Below the pieces are notes generated by a model. That model was not told where the DNA came from. It searched no databases and saw only the letters and a program-made list of their open reading frames with translations. Shown piece by piece: positions 24,237 to 32,306 of a stretch of DNA of 64,000 nt (position 1 is the stretch's first letter; every line of letters begins with the position of its first letter). Where the stretch lies: assembly GCA_016716005.1 (NCBI GenBank), contig JADJXE010000001.1:1067001-1131000 (forward strand). The letters are read 5' to 3'. Made by a program: the position numbers and the translations under genes. This DNA comes from Acidimicrobiales bacterium. GTDB taxonomy: Bacteria > Actinomycetota > Acidimicrobiia > Acidimicrobiales > JADJXE01.

Positions 24237-25127
24237 GTGACGGAGGAGCCCGCCCCGCGCCGGGCCAGCGAGGCGCGCGTCGATCCGCTGACCGGGGCCA
24301 CGACCGTGATCGTGGGGAGCCGGCAGGGCCGGCCGAACCTGCCCGCGGCCGGATGCCCGTTCTGTCCGGGCGGGCTCGAGGCGCCGGCGCCCTACGACAC
24401 GTTCTGGTTCGTGAACCGGTGGCCCGCGATGCCCGACGACCGGTGCGAGATGGTGCTGTACACACCCCAGCACGACGCCACCTTCTGGTCGCTCGGGGTC
24501 GACGGCGCGCGGCGGGTGGTCGATCTGTGGGCCGACCGCACGGCTGCCCTCGGCGGCCGCCCCGACATCGCCTACGTGCTCGTGTTCGAGAACCGCGGGC
24601 CGGAGGTCGGCGCCACGATCGCCCACCCCCACGGGCAGATCTACGCCTTCGACGTGGTGCCCGACGTCCCCCGTCGTGAGCTCGAGCGGGCGGCCGAGCT
24701 CGGCTGCCCGCTCTGCGCCGAGCAGCCCGGCGCCCGGCTCGTCGCCCGCTCGGAGGGCTGGAGGGCGTGGGTGCCCCACGCGTCGTCGTACCCGTACGGC
24801 CTGGTGATGGCGCCCGAGGCCCATCTGCCCGACCTCCCCGGCCTCGACGACCCCGGCCGCGCCGCCCTGGCCGCGCTCCTCGTCGACGTGCTGGCCCGTC
24901 TCGACCGGCTGTTCGACGCGCCCCTCCCCTACATGCTCTGGATCCACCAGCGCCCGACCGACGGCGCGCCGTGGCCGCAGGCGCACCTGCACCTCGAGCT
25001 GGTGTCGCCCTACCGCGCCGCGGGCGTGCAGCGCTTCGTGGCCGCCGGCGAGCTGGGGTCCGGCATGTTCTTCAACCCGGTGGTGCCCGAGGACGCCGCC
25101 GAGCAGCTCCGCGGCCTCGGCCCGTGA
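24237..25127 (+). CDS. galT: galactose-1-phosphate uridylyltransferase
   Basis: A 296-residue HIT-superfamily enzyme of the Leloir pathway. The active-site HPHGQ (His130-Pro-His132) is intact within FENRGPEVGATIAHPHGQIY, with a zinc-type CPFC pair at 40-43 and a second CPLC further on. It is shorter than E. coli GalT (348) at both ends, as in many actinobacterial forms. GTG 24237 follows the GH1 stop by 14 bp. The stop overlaps the galK start by GTGA. Confidence 0.92.
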   Translation: MTEEPAPRRASEARVDPLTGATTVIVGSRQGRPNLPAAGCPFCPGGLEAPAPYDTFWFVNRWPAMPDDRCEMVLYTPQHDATFWSLGVDGARRVVDLWADRTAALGGRPDIAYVLVFENRGPEVGATIAHPHGQIYAFDVVPDVPRRELERAAELGCPLCAEQPGARLVARSEGWRAWVPHASSYPYGLVMAPEAHLPDLPGLDDPGRAALAALLVDVLARLDRLFDAPLPYMLWIHQRPTDGAPWPQAHLHLELVSPYRAAGVQRFVAAGELGSGMFFNPVVPEDAAEQLRGLGP

Positions 25128-26131
25128 CCACGGTGGTGGCCCGCGCGCCCGGCCGGGTCAACCTGATCGGCGACCACACCGACTACACGGGTGGGCTCGT
25201 GCTCCCCATGGCGATCGACCTCGAGACGGTGGTGGAGGGCGAGCGCACCGGCGACGTGGTGGAGCTGCACTCCGACGCCCGGCCGCACCCGGCCCGCGTC
25301 GCGCTCGACGTCGGCGACCCGGCGGCGGTGGAGCCGGACTGGGCGCGCTACGTGGCCGGCGTGGTCGCCGAGGTCCGGCCCCGGGTCGGGCTCGTGGGCC
25401 GGGTCCGCTCGACCGTGCCCGTCGGCTCGGGGCTGTCGTCGAGCGCGGCGCTCGAGGTGTCGGTCGCCCTCGCCCTGGGCTTCGAGGGTTCGCCGCTCGC
25501 CCTGGCCCTCGCCTGCCAGCGGGCCGAGCAGCGGGCCAGCGGGGTGCCTTGCGGCGTGATGGACCAGCTGGCGTCGGCCGCCGGCGTGGCCGGCCACGCC
25601 CTCCTCGTCGACTGCACCACGCTCGAGGTCCGCCCGGTCCCCCTCCCCCCCGGCGTCGAGGTGGTGGTGGTGCCGTCGGGCCAGCCGCGGGCCCTCGCCG
25701 GCTCGGCCTACGCCGAGCGGCGGGCCCAGTGCGAGGCAGCCGCGGTCGAGATCGGTCCGCTGCGCGAGGCCCGCCCGGCCGACGTGGCCCGGCTGGCCGA
25801 CGTCGTCGTGCGCGCCCGGGCCCGACACGTGGTGACCGAGAACGCACGGGTCCTCGCCTTCGCCGACGCCCTCGCCCGCGGCGACCTGGCCGCGGCGGGG
25901 CGCTTGATGACCGAGAGCCACGTGAGCCTGCGCGACGACTTCGAGGTGTCGACGCCGGTCCTCGACGCCCTGGTCGCCCGCCTGTCGGCCACGGCCGGCG
26001 TGTACGGCGCCCGCCTCACCGGGGCCGGCTTCGGCGGCTGCGTGGTGGCCCTCTGCGAGCCCGGTGCGCCGATCGAGGGTCGGGTGGTGCGCGCGTCGGC
26101 GGGCGCCTCGGTGGCGACCGGCACGACATGA
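25124..26131 (+). CDS. galK: galactokinase
   Basis: A 335-residue GHMP kinase phosphorylating galactose. The signature GRVNLIGDHTDYTGG (10-24) has Asp where GEHTDY is usual, a conservative change in the sugar-binding motif. The ATP loop PVGSGLSSSAALE and C-terminal GARLTGAGFGG are intact. Somewhat shorter than the usual 380 residues. GTG 25124 overlaps galT, confirming an operon. A 6-bp-stem hairpin follows. No galE or mutarotase gene is in the window. Confidence 0.94.
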   Translation: MTTVVARAPGRVNLIGDHTDYTGGLVLPMAIDLETVVEGERTGDVVELHSDARPHPARVALDVGDPAAVEPDWARYVAGVVAEVRPRVGLVGRVRSTVPVGSGLSSSAALEVSVALALGFEGSPLALALACQRAEQRASGVPCGVMDQLASAAGVAGHALLVDCTTLEVRPVPLPPGVEVVVVPSGQPRALAGSAYAERRAQCEAAAVEIGPLREARPADVARLADVVVRARARHVVTENARVLAFADALARGDLAAAGRLMTESHVSLRDDFEVSTPVLDALVARLSATAGVYGARLTGAGFGGCVVALCEPGAPIEGRVVRASAGASVATGTT

Positions 26132-26139
26132 CCCCTGCC

Positions 26140-26154
26140 GGCCGCCGGGCGGCC
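26140..26154. terminator. short hairpin after galK
   Basis: GGCCGC-CGG-GCGGCC in the 38-bp gap between convergent galK and the metal-receptor gene; 6-bp stem, tight loop, no T-run. Confidence 0.35.
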
Positions 26155-26169
26155 ACGGGCCCACCCGCC

Positions 26170-26922
26170 TCAGGCCGATCGGCCGTCCGGACGAGGAGGA
26201 CCGCCCGCTCCGCCTCGTCCGGCTTCCCGGCCGCTGAGACGGCCCACAGCGGCCCGTAGGCGCCGCAGGGCGGACGGTGTGCGGACGCCCCACCAGAACA
26301 GGTCCCGGCCGTCCACGAACGAGACGGGGGCCACCTGCTCGAGCTCGGCGCGGTGACGCCCGCCGAAGGGGTACGGCTCGCTGGGCGCGAGGACCACGTC
26401 CGGCCGGCGAGCAGCCGCCTCGGGCAGGGTCACCTCGGGGTACCGCACCGGCGACGCACCGAACACGTTCGAGGCCCCGGCCAGGCCGAGCAGCGACGAC
26501 CCGTAGGTGTCGCCGCTGAGGGTCATCCAGGGCCGGCGCCAGATCGGCACGAACGCCCGGAGGGCACCGTGCGGCGCGGCCACGTCGAGCTCCCGCCAGC
26601 CGCCGTCCGGGCGCCACGCGGCACCGACGCACTGGGCCAGCCGCACCAACGCCGGCACCACATCGGCCACCGCACGCACCGACAGCACCTCGAGGGCCAG
26701 GCCGGCGGCGGCGAGCGACTGGGCGTCGTCGAGCCGGTTCTCCTCGTCGCAGACCACGACCAGATCGGGGCGGAGCACGGCGACCGCGGCCACGTCGGGA
26801 TCCTTGGTGCCGCCGACGACCTCGGCGCCCGGCGCCTCGCAGAACCGCGTGACCCCGACCGGGCTGACGCCCCACGCGAGGAGCGTCTCGGTGACGGACG
26901 GGACCAGGCTGACCACGCGCAC
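26170..26922 (-). CDS. helical-backbone metal receptor (BtuF-like) protein
   Basis: A 250-residue periplasmic-binding-type fold of the TroA/BtuF class (VRVVSLVPSVTETLLAWG start, the PDLVVVCDEEN strand, MTLSGDTYGSSLLGLAGA). Relatives bind cobalamin or metal chelates for ABC importers. There is no signal peptide or lipobox, so this copy appears cytoplasmic, as in the group of intracellular cobalamin-binding-like proteins. No permease or ATPase gene is adjacent. GTG 26922 is chosen as the family start. Confidence 0.8.
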   Translation of the reverse strand: MRVVSLVPSVTETLLAWGVSPVGVTRFCEAPGAEVVGGTKDPDVAAVAVLRPDLVVVCDEENRLDDAQSLAAAGLALEVLSVRAVADVVPALVRLAQCVGAAWRPDGGWRELDVAAPHGALRAFVPIWRRPWMTLSGDTYGSSLLGLAGASNVFGASPVRYPEVTLPEAAARRPDVVLAPSEPYPFGGRHRAELEQVAPVSFVDGRDLFWWGVRTPSALRRLRAAVGRLSGREAGRGGAGGPPRPDGRSA

Positions 26923-26936
26923 GGCCGGCCGGCGGC

Positions 26937-27551
26937 TCAGATCTGGCCGAGCAGCTTGGCCTTCTTCTCCTGGAACTCCTGCTCGGTGATCACGCCGCCC
27001 TGCCGGAGCTCGTCGAGCTTGCGGATCTGATCGGGGACGCCGTCGGCGGACGGCTGCCGCACGCGGTCGAACTTGCGGTTCTCGTTCTGCTCCATCTCCC
27101 GGAAGATGACGTTCTGCACCGTGTCCGGCTTGCGGATGAACGAGAACTGCTGCTGGCCGAACTCCGACGCCGACTCGATGAGCAGGCTCCCGGCCCCGAG
27201 CAGGCGGTCGATGACGTTCTGCCGGAAGATGACGTTGTTCACCCGCTCCAGCGGGATCTGGATGCCCTGCTTGGCGAACACCCCGTGGCGGTAGATGACG
27301 CGGTCGGTGGTGACGACGAACTCCTTGGTGAGCCACTGGTAGTAGCGCCAGACGGCCAGGGCCAGGGCCACGAGGATGAGCGCGATCCCCACATAGGCCG
27401 AGACGTCGCCGCCGACCACGCTGTACAGGACGATGGCGACGACCACCGCCAGGATCAGGAAGGCGCTGCGCCCGGCCACGTACCACCAGTGCGGCCGCAT
27501 GTCCAGGACGATGTCCTCGCCCTCGTTGAGGAGCTTGCGGGGAAAGGCCAT
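26937..27551 (-). CDS. PH-domain membrane protein with SHOCT tail
   Basis: A 204-residue protein. Residues 1-20 are soluble, two membrane spans follow (about 23-48 and 52-70), then a bacterial PH (bPH2) domain (about 75-150, WLTKEFVVTTDRVIYRHGVF ...), and a C-terminal SHOCT segment (about 173-204, LDELRQGGVITEQEFQEKKAKLL). The role is unknown; such proteins are thought to act at the membrane in envelope or oligomer assembly. The message is predicted leaderless from TAGGCT 6 nt upstream of the ATG. Confidence 0.88.
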   Translation of the reverse strand: MAFPRKLLNEGEDIVLDMRPHWWYVAGRSAFLILAVVVAIVLYSVVGGDVSAYVGIALILVALALAVWRYYQWLTKEFVVTTDRVIYRHGVFAKQGIQIPLERVNNVIFRQNVIDRLLGAGSLLIESASEFGQQQFSFIRKPDTVQNVIFREMEQNENRKFDRVRQPSADGVPDQIRKLDELRQGGVITEQEFQEKKAKLLGQI

Positions 27552-27557
27552 GGGCGG

Positions 27558-27563
27558 AGCCTA
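27558..27563 (-). promoter_or_regulatory. putative leaderless -10 box (PH/SHOCT gene)
   Basis: TAGGCT on the minus strand, 6 nt before ATG 27551. Confidence 0.5.
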
Positions 27564-27607
27564 CCGAGCATCTCCTCCGCCGTCGGGTGACGGTCGCGTG
27601 CCGGCGG

Positions 27608-28105
27608 CTAGCGGTAGACGCGCCGGCGGAAGACCCGGTCGGGCGACACCACCCGGTCGAGGAACAGCAGGCCGTCCAGGTGGTCGAGCTCGTGCAGCAG
27701 GGCGCGGGCCTCGAAGGCGTCGGCGCGGATCACCCGGTCCTCGCCGTCGAGGGTGCGGCCCCGCACCACCACCGAGGTGGGACGGGCCACGTCGCCGGTG
27801 AGGTCGGGCACGCTCATGCACCCCTCGCGGGCGACTTCGCGGCCCTCGCACGCGACGAGCTCGGGGTCGAACAGCACGAGCTCGCCGTGGCACGACCGGG
27901 CCTTGCGGTGGCCGGTGACGTCGAGCGAGAAGGCGCGTGTCGCCACGCCGATCTGCGGGGCGGCCAGACCGACGCAGTGGGTATGGGCACGCATGGTGTC
28001 GAGCAGGTCCTGGGCGAGGCTGCGGGCGGCGGCCTCGATCTCGCCGACCGGTGCGGCCGGGCGCGCCAGGACGCGATCGGGAAGGAGGACGACCGGGCGG
28101 ATCAC
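27608..28105 (-). CDS. def: peptide deformylase
   Basis: A 165-residue metalloenzyme removing the N-formyl group from new proteins. All three motifs are present with small changes: CVGLAAPQIG (motif 1), EGCMS (motif 2, usual EGCLS, metal Cys kept) and HELDHL (motif 3, metal histidines and Glu kept). Normal length. GTG 28105 lies 10 bp after the ACT gene. The run 29000-27608 (zincin, ACT, def) is a likely operon. Confidence 0.95.
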   Translation of the reverse strand: MIRPVVLLPDRVLARPAAPVGEIEAAARSLAQDLLDTMRAHTHCVGLAAPQIGVATRAFSLDVTGHRKARSCHGELVLFDPELVACEGREVAREGCMSVPDLTGDVARPTSVVVRGRTLDGEDRVIRADAFEARALLHELDHLDGLLFLDRVVSPDRVFRRRVYR

Positions 28106-28115
28106 GGGGCCAGGT

Positions 28116-28652
28116 TCAGAAGATGTCCGGATCGACGGGCCGGAGGACGCAGTCGACGTCGAGCTCGGCCGCGGCCGCCTCGAGATCGGCGCGCAGCCGG
28201 TCGACCGCCAGCCCGGGCGGGAGGGCGAGGTCGAGCAGCAGCACGTACACCGGCCTGTCGTCGGGCCCGACCACGCGCGTGCTCAGGTCGACCACGTTGG
28301 CGCCGTGCCCGGCGCACACCGCGGCGACCCGGTGCACGATGCCGGGGCGGTCGGCCCCGTGCACGCTCACCCGCCACCCTGCCGCCTCCGCGGGGGTGCC
28401 GGCCGGGTCGCCGAGGGCCCGCACCACCACCACCAGGCCCAGGTCGTCGGCGACCGGCGCCAGGGCCGCCTCCAGCGACGTCGACGTGACGCCCTGGGGA
28501 GCGGCGACGACCAGCATCATGGCGAAGTGCCCGCGGAGGATGGTCATCGACGTGTCCTCGAGGTTGCAGGCGTGGTCGACCAGCACCCGGGTCACGGCGG
28601 CCACGATCCCCGGACGGTCGGCGCCGATGGCGGTGACGGCGAGCCGGCTCAC
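28116..28652 (-). CDS. double ACT-domain protein (GcvR-like)
   Basis: A 178-residue protein made of two ACT domains (about 3-80 and 92-170), each opening with the GADRPGIV motif typical of GcvR/formyltetrahydrofolate-type ACT folds. GcvR senses glycine in E. coli by binding GcvA; no GcvA is nearby, so only amino-acid sensing is inferred. Adjacent to the zincin gene with no gap and 10 bp before def. Confidence 0.87.
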   Translation of the reverse strand: MSRLAVTAIGADRPGIVAAVTRVLVDHACNLEDTSMTILRGHFAMMLVVAAPQGVTSTSLEAALAPVADDLGLVVVVRALGDPAGTPAEAAGWRVSVHGADRPGIVHRVAAVCAGHGANVVDLSTRVVGPDDRPVYVLLLDLALPPGLAVDRLRADLEAAAAELDVDCVLRPVDPDIF

Positions 28653-29000
28653 TCAGCCCCAGCCCAGCTCGTGCAGACGGTCGTCGTCGATGCCGAAGTG
28701 GTGGGCCACCTCGTGCACCACCGTGACCCGCACCTGGTGCACCACCTCGGCCTCGCTCCCGCACAGTTCGAGGATCGGCTCCCGGTAGATCGTGATCCGG
28801 TCGGGCATGACCATCCCGGCGTAGCCGCCGTCGCGCTCGGTGAGGGGAACCCCGTGGTACAGCCCCAGCAGCCCACGCTGGCGGGGCCGGTCCTCCACGA
28901 ACACGGCCACGTTGTCCATCCGCTCGCCGAGGCCTTCGGGGAGGCCGTCGAGGGCCTCGGCCACCAGGTCCTCGAACCGATCGAGGGGGATGTCGTCCAC
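28653..29000 (-). CDS. small zincin-like metallopeptidase family protein
   Basis: A 115-residue protein with the zinc motif HEVAHHFG (HExxH) near residue 96, within VTVVHEVAHHFGIDDDRLHELG, the signature of the short actinobacterial DUF1025-type (minimal zincin) family. Substrates are unknown. GTG 29000 has TAGCGT 6 nt upstream, predicting a leaderless message. First gene of a zincin-ACT-def unit. Confidence 0.9.
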   Translation of the reverse strand: MDDIPLDRFEDLVAEALDGLPEGLGERMDNVAVFVEDRPRQRGLLGLYHGVPLTERDGGYAGMVMPDRITIYREPILELCGSEAEVVHQVRVTVVHEVAHHFGIDDDRLHELGWG

Positions 29001-29006
29001 CGCCTC

Positions 29007-29012
29007 ACGCTA
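29007..29012 (-). promoter_or_regulatory. putative leaderless -10 box (zincin-ACT-def)
   Basis: TAGCGT on the minus strand, 6 nt before GTG 29000. Confidence 0.5.
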
Positions 29013-29037
29013 GTGGGCCACGACGCGAGAAAACCCC

Positions 29038-29216
29038 TTGACGGGTGGGGCCGATGGGGTGAAGATGCCTCTGCCGGAACGCAAGCGCCGGAGCCGGGCT
29101 GAGGGGGTTCGGTCCCGCCACAGGTGGGTCGCCCCGAGGTTCGCGAACGCGCTGGTTCCGGAGGGCGTGGGCCCCGAGGAGACTGGACGGCGCGAGCCGG
29201 AAGGCTACTCGGGGCC
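29038..29216 (+). ncRNA. candidate structured small RNA or leader (low confidence)
   Basis: The divergent 297-bp gap holds TTGACG (29038-29043), a 17-bp spacer and GAAGAT (29061-29066), a plausible promoter separate from the uvrD2 -10. The following 150 nt ends in a perfect 9-bp stem GGCCCCGAG/CTCGGGGCC (29170-29178 with 29208-29216) enclosing a nested CGGC-GCGA-GCCG hairpin with a GNRA loop (29189-29200). A second CCGG...CCGG hairpin lies near 29075. It matches no RNA family I can recognise. It could be an untranscribed GC-rich spacer. Confidence 0.25.
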
Positions 29217-29285
29217 TCGCCGCGTTCCGACCCCGGCCGCGCCGGGGCGTGGCCCCGCTCCCGCCCCGGGGCCCCGGGCGACCGC

Positions 29286-29291
29286 TACGGT
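29286..29291 (+). promoter_or_regulatory. putative leaderless -10 box (uvrD2)
   Basis: TACGGT ends 6 nt before GTG 29298, which supports that start over longer readings. Confidence 0.5.
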
Positions 29292-29297
29292 GACCGT

Positions 29298-31334
29298 GTG
29301 GATCCCGCCGCGCTGCTCGACGGGCTCGACCCCGACCAGGCCGAGGCCGTGAGCACGCCGGCGTCGCCCCTCTGCATCCTGGCCGGCGCCGGCTCGGGCA
29401 AGACCAGGGTGCTCACCCGCCGGGTCGCGCATCGCATCGCCACCGGCGGGGCCGACCCCCGCCACGTGCTCGTCCTCACCTTCACCCGCAAGGCGGCCGC
29501 CGAGCTGGTCGATCGCCTGGCCGCCTTCGGCTTCCGGGACCGGGTCACCGCCGGCACCTTCCACGCCGTCGCCTATGCCCAGCTGCGCCAGCGCTGGGCC
29601 GAGGACGGCCGGGCCGCACCCACCCTGGTCGAACGCAAGGCCCGACTGCTCGCCCCGCTCGTGAGCGGCACCGGCACGATGCCGGCGGAGGTGGCCGCCG
29701 AGATCGAGTGGGCCAGCGCCCGCCTCGTGGCACCGGAGGGCTACGTGGCCGCCGCGGCCCGGGCCGGGAGGAGACCCCCGCTGGCGGCCGAGGCCGTGGC
29801 CGAGGTGTTCGCGCGCTACCGCGACGTGAAGCGGCGCAAGCACCTGGTCGACTTCGACGACCTGCTGGCCGCCTGCGCGACCGCCATCGAGCACGACCCC
29901 GCCTTCGCCGAGCGGCAGCGCTGGCGCTTCCGCCACCTCTTCGTCGACGAGTTCCAGGACGTGAACCCCCTGCAGCACCGGCTCCTCGAGGGCTGGCGCG
30001 GCGGCCGCGACGACCTGTGCGTGGTCGGTGATCCCGACCAGGCCATCTACGGCTGGAACGGTGCCGACGCCGGCTACCTCACCGGCTTCGCCGGACACCA
30101 TCCCGGCGCGCGCGTCGTGCGGCTCGCGCGCAGCTACCGGTCGTCCCCCGAGATCCTGGTGTGCGCCCAGGCGGTGCAGGGCGGCCGGGCGGCCGGGGCG
30201 ACCCCGCTCGTGCCTGCCCGACCGCCCGGCCCCGTACCCACGGTCCGGGCCTACGCGTCCGACGCCGACGAGGCCGCGGCCATCGCCCAGGCGCTCCGCG
30301 ACGCCCGAGGGCCGGGCCGCCGCTGGGCCGACCTGGCCGTCCTCACCCGCACCCGGGCGCAGGCTGCGGTGCTCGAGGAGGCGCTGCGCGCCGCGCGGGT
30401 CCCCTACCGGGTCCGAGGAGCCGGGCCGCTCCTGGACCGCCAGGAGATCCGCGCCGCCCTCGCTCGCCTCACCGACGGGACCGACCCGGCACCCCTCGCC
30501 ACCCGCCTCGCCGACCTCGAGCTGGGCCTGGCCGCGTCGGGCGCCGTCGGCTCCGAGGGAGACCCTGCCGGCGAGCGGCGCGGCGCCCTCGAAGCCCTCG
30601 TGCGGCTCGGCCACGAGTACCTCGACGTGGATCCGGCCGCGTCATCGGCGGGCTTCGGGCCGTGGCTGGCCGCGACCGTACGGTCCGAGACGGTGAGCGT
30701 CGGCGCCGATGCCGTCGAGCTGGCCACGTTCCACGCAGCCAAGGGCCTCGAGTGGTCGGTGGTGTTCCTCGCCGGCCTCGAGGAGGGGTTCGTGCCCGTC
30801 TCGCACGCCACCACCAACGACGCCCTGCGGGAGGAGCGGAACCTGCTGTACGTCGCGGCCACCCGGGCCGAGCACGAGCTGCACTGCTCGTGGGCCCGCA
30901 CCCGGACCTTCGGCACCCGGACGGTGGAGCGGTCGCCGTCGCCGCTGCTCGCCCTGCTCGACGCGGCCGCGCAGCGCCTCGCGGGCACGACCCGGCCGGC
31001 CGCCGGTCGCGGTCACGGCTGGCGCTCCGGGCTGGCCTCGGCGCGAGACCGGCTGGCCGAGGCCGGGCCGTCGCCGCGGCCGGTGGCCGGCGGGTTCGCG
31101 GGCGACGACAGCGTGCTCACGGCGCTGCGGCGGTGGCGGGCAGCGGAGGCCAGGGCAGCCGACGTCGCACCGCAGATCGTGCTGCCCGACGAGGCCCTGG
31201 CGGTGCTGGTCGCGGCCCGGCCAGCCACCGTCGACGACGTGCGAGACCTGCCGGGCATCGGGCCCCTGCGGGCCGCCCGCTACGGTGAGCGTCTCGTTGC
31301 GCTCGTCGCCGACGCCCGCGGAGGCGCGTCATGA
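29298..31334 (+). CDS. uvrD2: ATP-dependent DNA helicase UvrD2
   Basis: A 678-residue superfamily 1A 3'-5' helicase. Motifs: Walker A AGAGSGKT (29-36), FTRKAA, VDEFQDV (motif II), GDPDQAIYGWNGAD (motif III), RSYRS (IV), TFHAAKGLEW (V) and YVAATRAEH (VI). A C-terminal HRDC domain (about 630-675, PDEALAVLVAARPATVDDVRDLPGIG) is the mark of actinobacterial UvrD2. The four-cysteine linker described for mycobacterial UvrD2 is not seen. The stop overlaps the DUF2505 start by ATGA. Confidence 0.93.
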   Translation: MDPAALLDGLDPDQAEAVSTPASPLCILAGAGSGKTRVLTRRVAHRIATGGADPRHVLVLTFTRKAAAELVDRLAAFGFRDRVTAGTFHAVAYAQLRQRWAEDGRAAPTLVERKARLLAPLVSGTGTMPAEVAAEIEWASARLVAPEGYVAAAARAGRRPPLAAEAVAEVFARYRDVKRRKHLVDFDDLLAACATAIEHDPAFAERQRWRFRHLFVDEFQDVNPLQHRLLEGWRGGRDDLCVVGDPDQAIYGWNGADAGYLTGFAGHHPGARVVRLARSYRSSPEILVCAQAVQGGRAAGATPLVPARPPGPVPTVRAYASDADEAAAIAQALRDARGPGRRWADLAVLTRTRAQAAVLEEALRAARVPYRVRGAGPLLDRQEIRAALARLTDGTDPAPLATRLADLELGLAASGAVGSEGDPAGERRGALEALVRLGHEYLDVDPAASSAGFGPWLAATVRSETVSVGADAVELATFHAAKGLEWSVVFLAGLEEGFVPVSHATTNDALREERNLLYVAATRAEHELHCSWARTRTFGTRTVERSPSPLLALLDAAAQRLAGTTRPAAGRGHGWRSGLASARDRLAEAGPSPRPVAGGFAGDDSVLTALRRWRAAEARAADVAPQIVLPDEALAVLVAARPATVDDVRDLPGIGPLRAARYGERLVALVADARGGAS

Positions 31335-31822
31335 AGTTCGAGATCGTCCAGTGCTACGCCGCCGACGTCGACGCCGTGCAGGCCACGTACCTCGACGCCG
31401 ACTTCTACGCCCAGCTGACCACGCTCCCGGCCGTCGGGGGGATCGACTTCCTCTCCCAGCACGTCGACGGCGACGTGGTGGAGCAGCAGATCCGCTTCCG
31501 GTTCAGCGGCAACCTCTCGGCGGCGGTGCGGGCCGTGCTCGACCCCGCCAAGCTCACGTGGGTCGACTCGTCGGTGATCGACCGGCGGGCGCGCCGCGCC
31601 CGGTTCCGCTTCCTGCCCGACCACTACCCCGACCGGCTCACCTGCTCGGGGGTGCGCGTCCTCACCGCCGACGGGCCGGGGTGCACCCGCCAGGTCGCCA
31701 GCGCCGAGATCTCGGTGCGGGCACCACTCGTGGGTGGCGCCATCGAGCGGGCCATCGTGTCCGGGCTGCGAGAGAACGCCGAAGCCGAGGCCGCGGCCGT
31801 CGAGCGGTGGATCTCCCGCTGA
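31331..31822 (+). CDS. DUF2505 family protein
   Basis: A 163-residue protein resembling the actinobacterial DUF2505 family, whose fold is thought to be SRPBCC-like. Visible segments are the N-terminal ATYLDADFYAQL, a central FRFSGNLSAAVRAVLDP strand-helix and LPDHYPDRLTCSG. A C-terminal helix (AIVSGLRENAEAEAAAVERWI) closes the cavity. ATG overlaps the uvrD2 stop (ATGA), so it is co-translated with the helicase. Function unknown. Confidence 0.85.
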   Translation: MKFEIVQCYAADVDAVQATYLDADFYAQLTTLPAVGGIDFLSQHVDGDVVEQQIRFRFSGNLSAAVRAVLDPAKLTWVDSSVIDRRARRARFRFLPDHYPDRLTCSGVRVLTADGPGCTRQVASAEISVRAPLVGGAIERAIVSGLRENAEAEAAAVERWISR

Positions 31823-31922
31823 CGACCACGCGGGCCCCGGCCGGGCGCCGGCGCCGGTCCAGAGCCGGAACGCACCGGCAGCCGGGCCGATCGGCCGGTT
31901 GACGGTTTCGTGATGCGGCGCG

Positions 31923-32249
31923 ATGACAGAGCCGATGTCGCGCACGTTCGTATGGCCCAGTGACGATGGTTGGCCCTACCCCGACGGCGACGGCACTCCC
32001 GACGACACCACCATCGACCCGAGCAGCGATCTGGACGAGGAGATCGTGTCGCTCCACGCGGCGCAGGAGCACCTCTTCGATGGGCTCGACGCCACGGAGC
32101 GGCGCGTCGTCGAGGCCCGGTTCGGTCTCGGTGGCACCCCCACGCTCACGCTGCGAGAGCTGTCCCACGAGCTCGGCGTCCCCAGGGACGACCTCCGCCG
32201 GGCCTACGGCACCGCCCTCGGCAAGCTCCGCGAGCACCTGGCCGGCTGA
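31923..32249 (+). CDS. stand-alone sigma-region-4-like protein
   Basis: A 108-residue acidic protein. The first 45 residues are disordered and acidic; residues 50-106 match sigma-70 region 4 (LDATERRVVEARFGL, then TLTLRELSHELGVPRDDLRRAYGTALGKLREHL). The recognition helix differs from RpoD (PRDDLRRAYGT for SREVRRIRQIE), so promoter contact may be altered. Regions 1-3 are absent, so it cannot act as a full sigma factor. It could be a co-sigma or transcription modulator. Monocistronic. Confidence 0.7.
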   Translation: MTEPMSRTFVWPSDDGWPYPDGDGTPDDTTIDPSSDLDEEIVSLHAAQEHLFDGLDATERRVVEARFGLGGTPTLTLRELSHELGVPRDDLRRAYGTALGKLREHLAG

Positions 32250-32306
32250 GCGCCTCCGGGTCGGGCTCCGCACGCCTCCGACGCGCGCCGGCGTGGCCGC
32301 GGGCCG

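Noticed and set aside
29100..29122. GGGGGTTCGGTCCC-like T-arm in the uvrD2 upstream gap
   Set aside because: The conserved A58 is G, the stem is imperfect and no other tRNA parts are present.
29065..29352. Small Arg-rich reading frame starting MPLPERKRRSRAEG
   Set aside because: Third-position bases are far less GC-rich than in real genes here, no ribosome site precedes it and it overlaps uvrD2.
31899..31904. TTGACG as -35 for the sigma-region-4 gene
   Set aside because: Only 18 nt before the ATG, and no -10-like hexamer at the right spacing.
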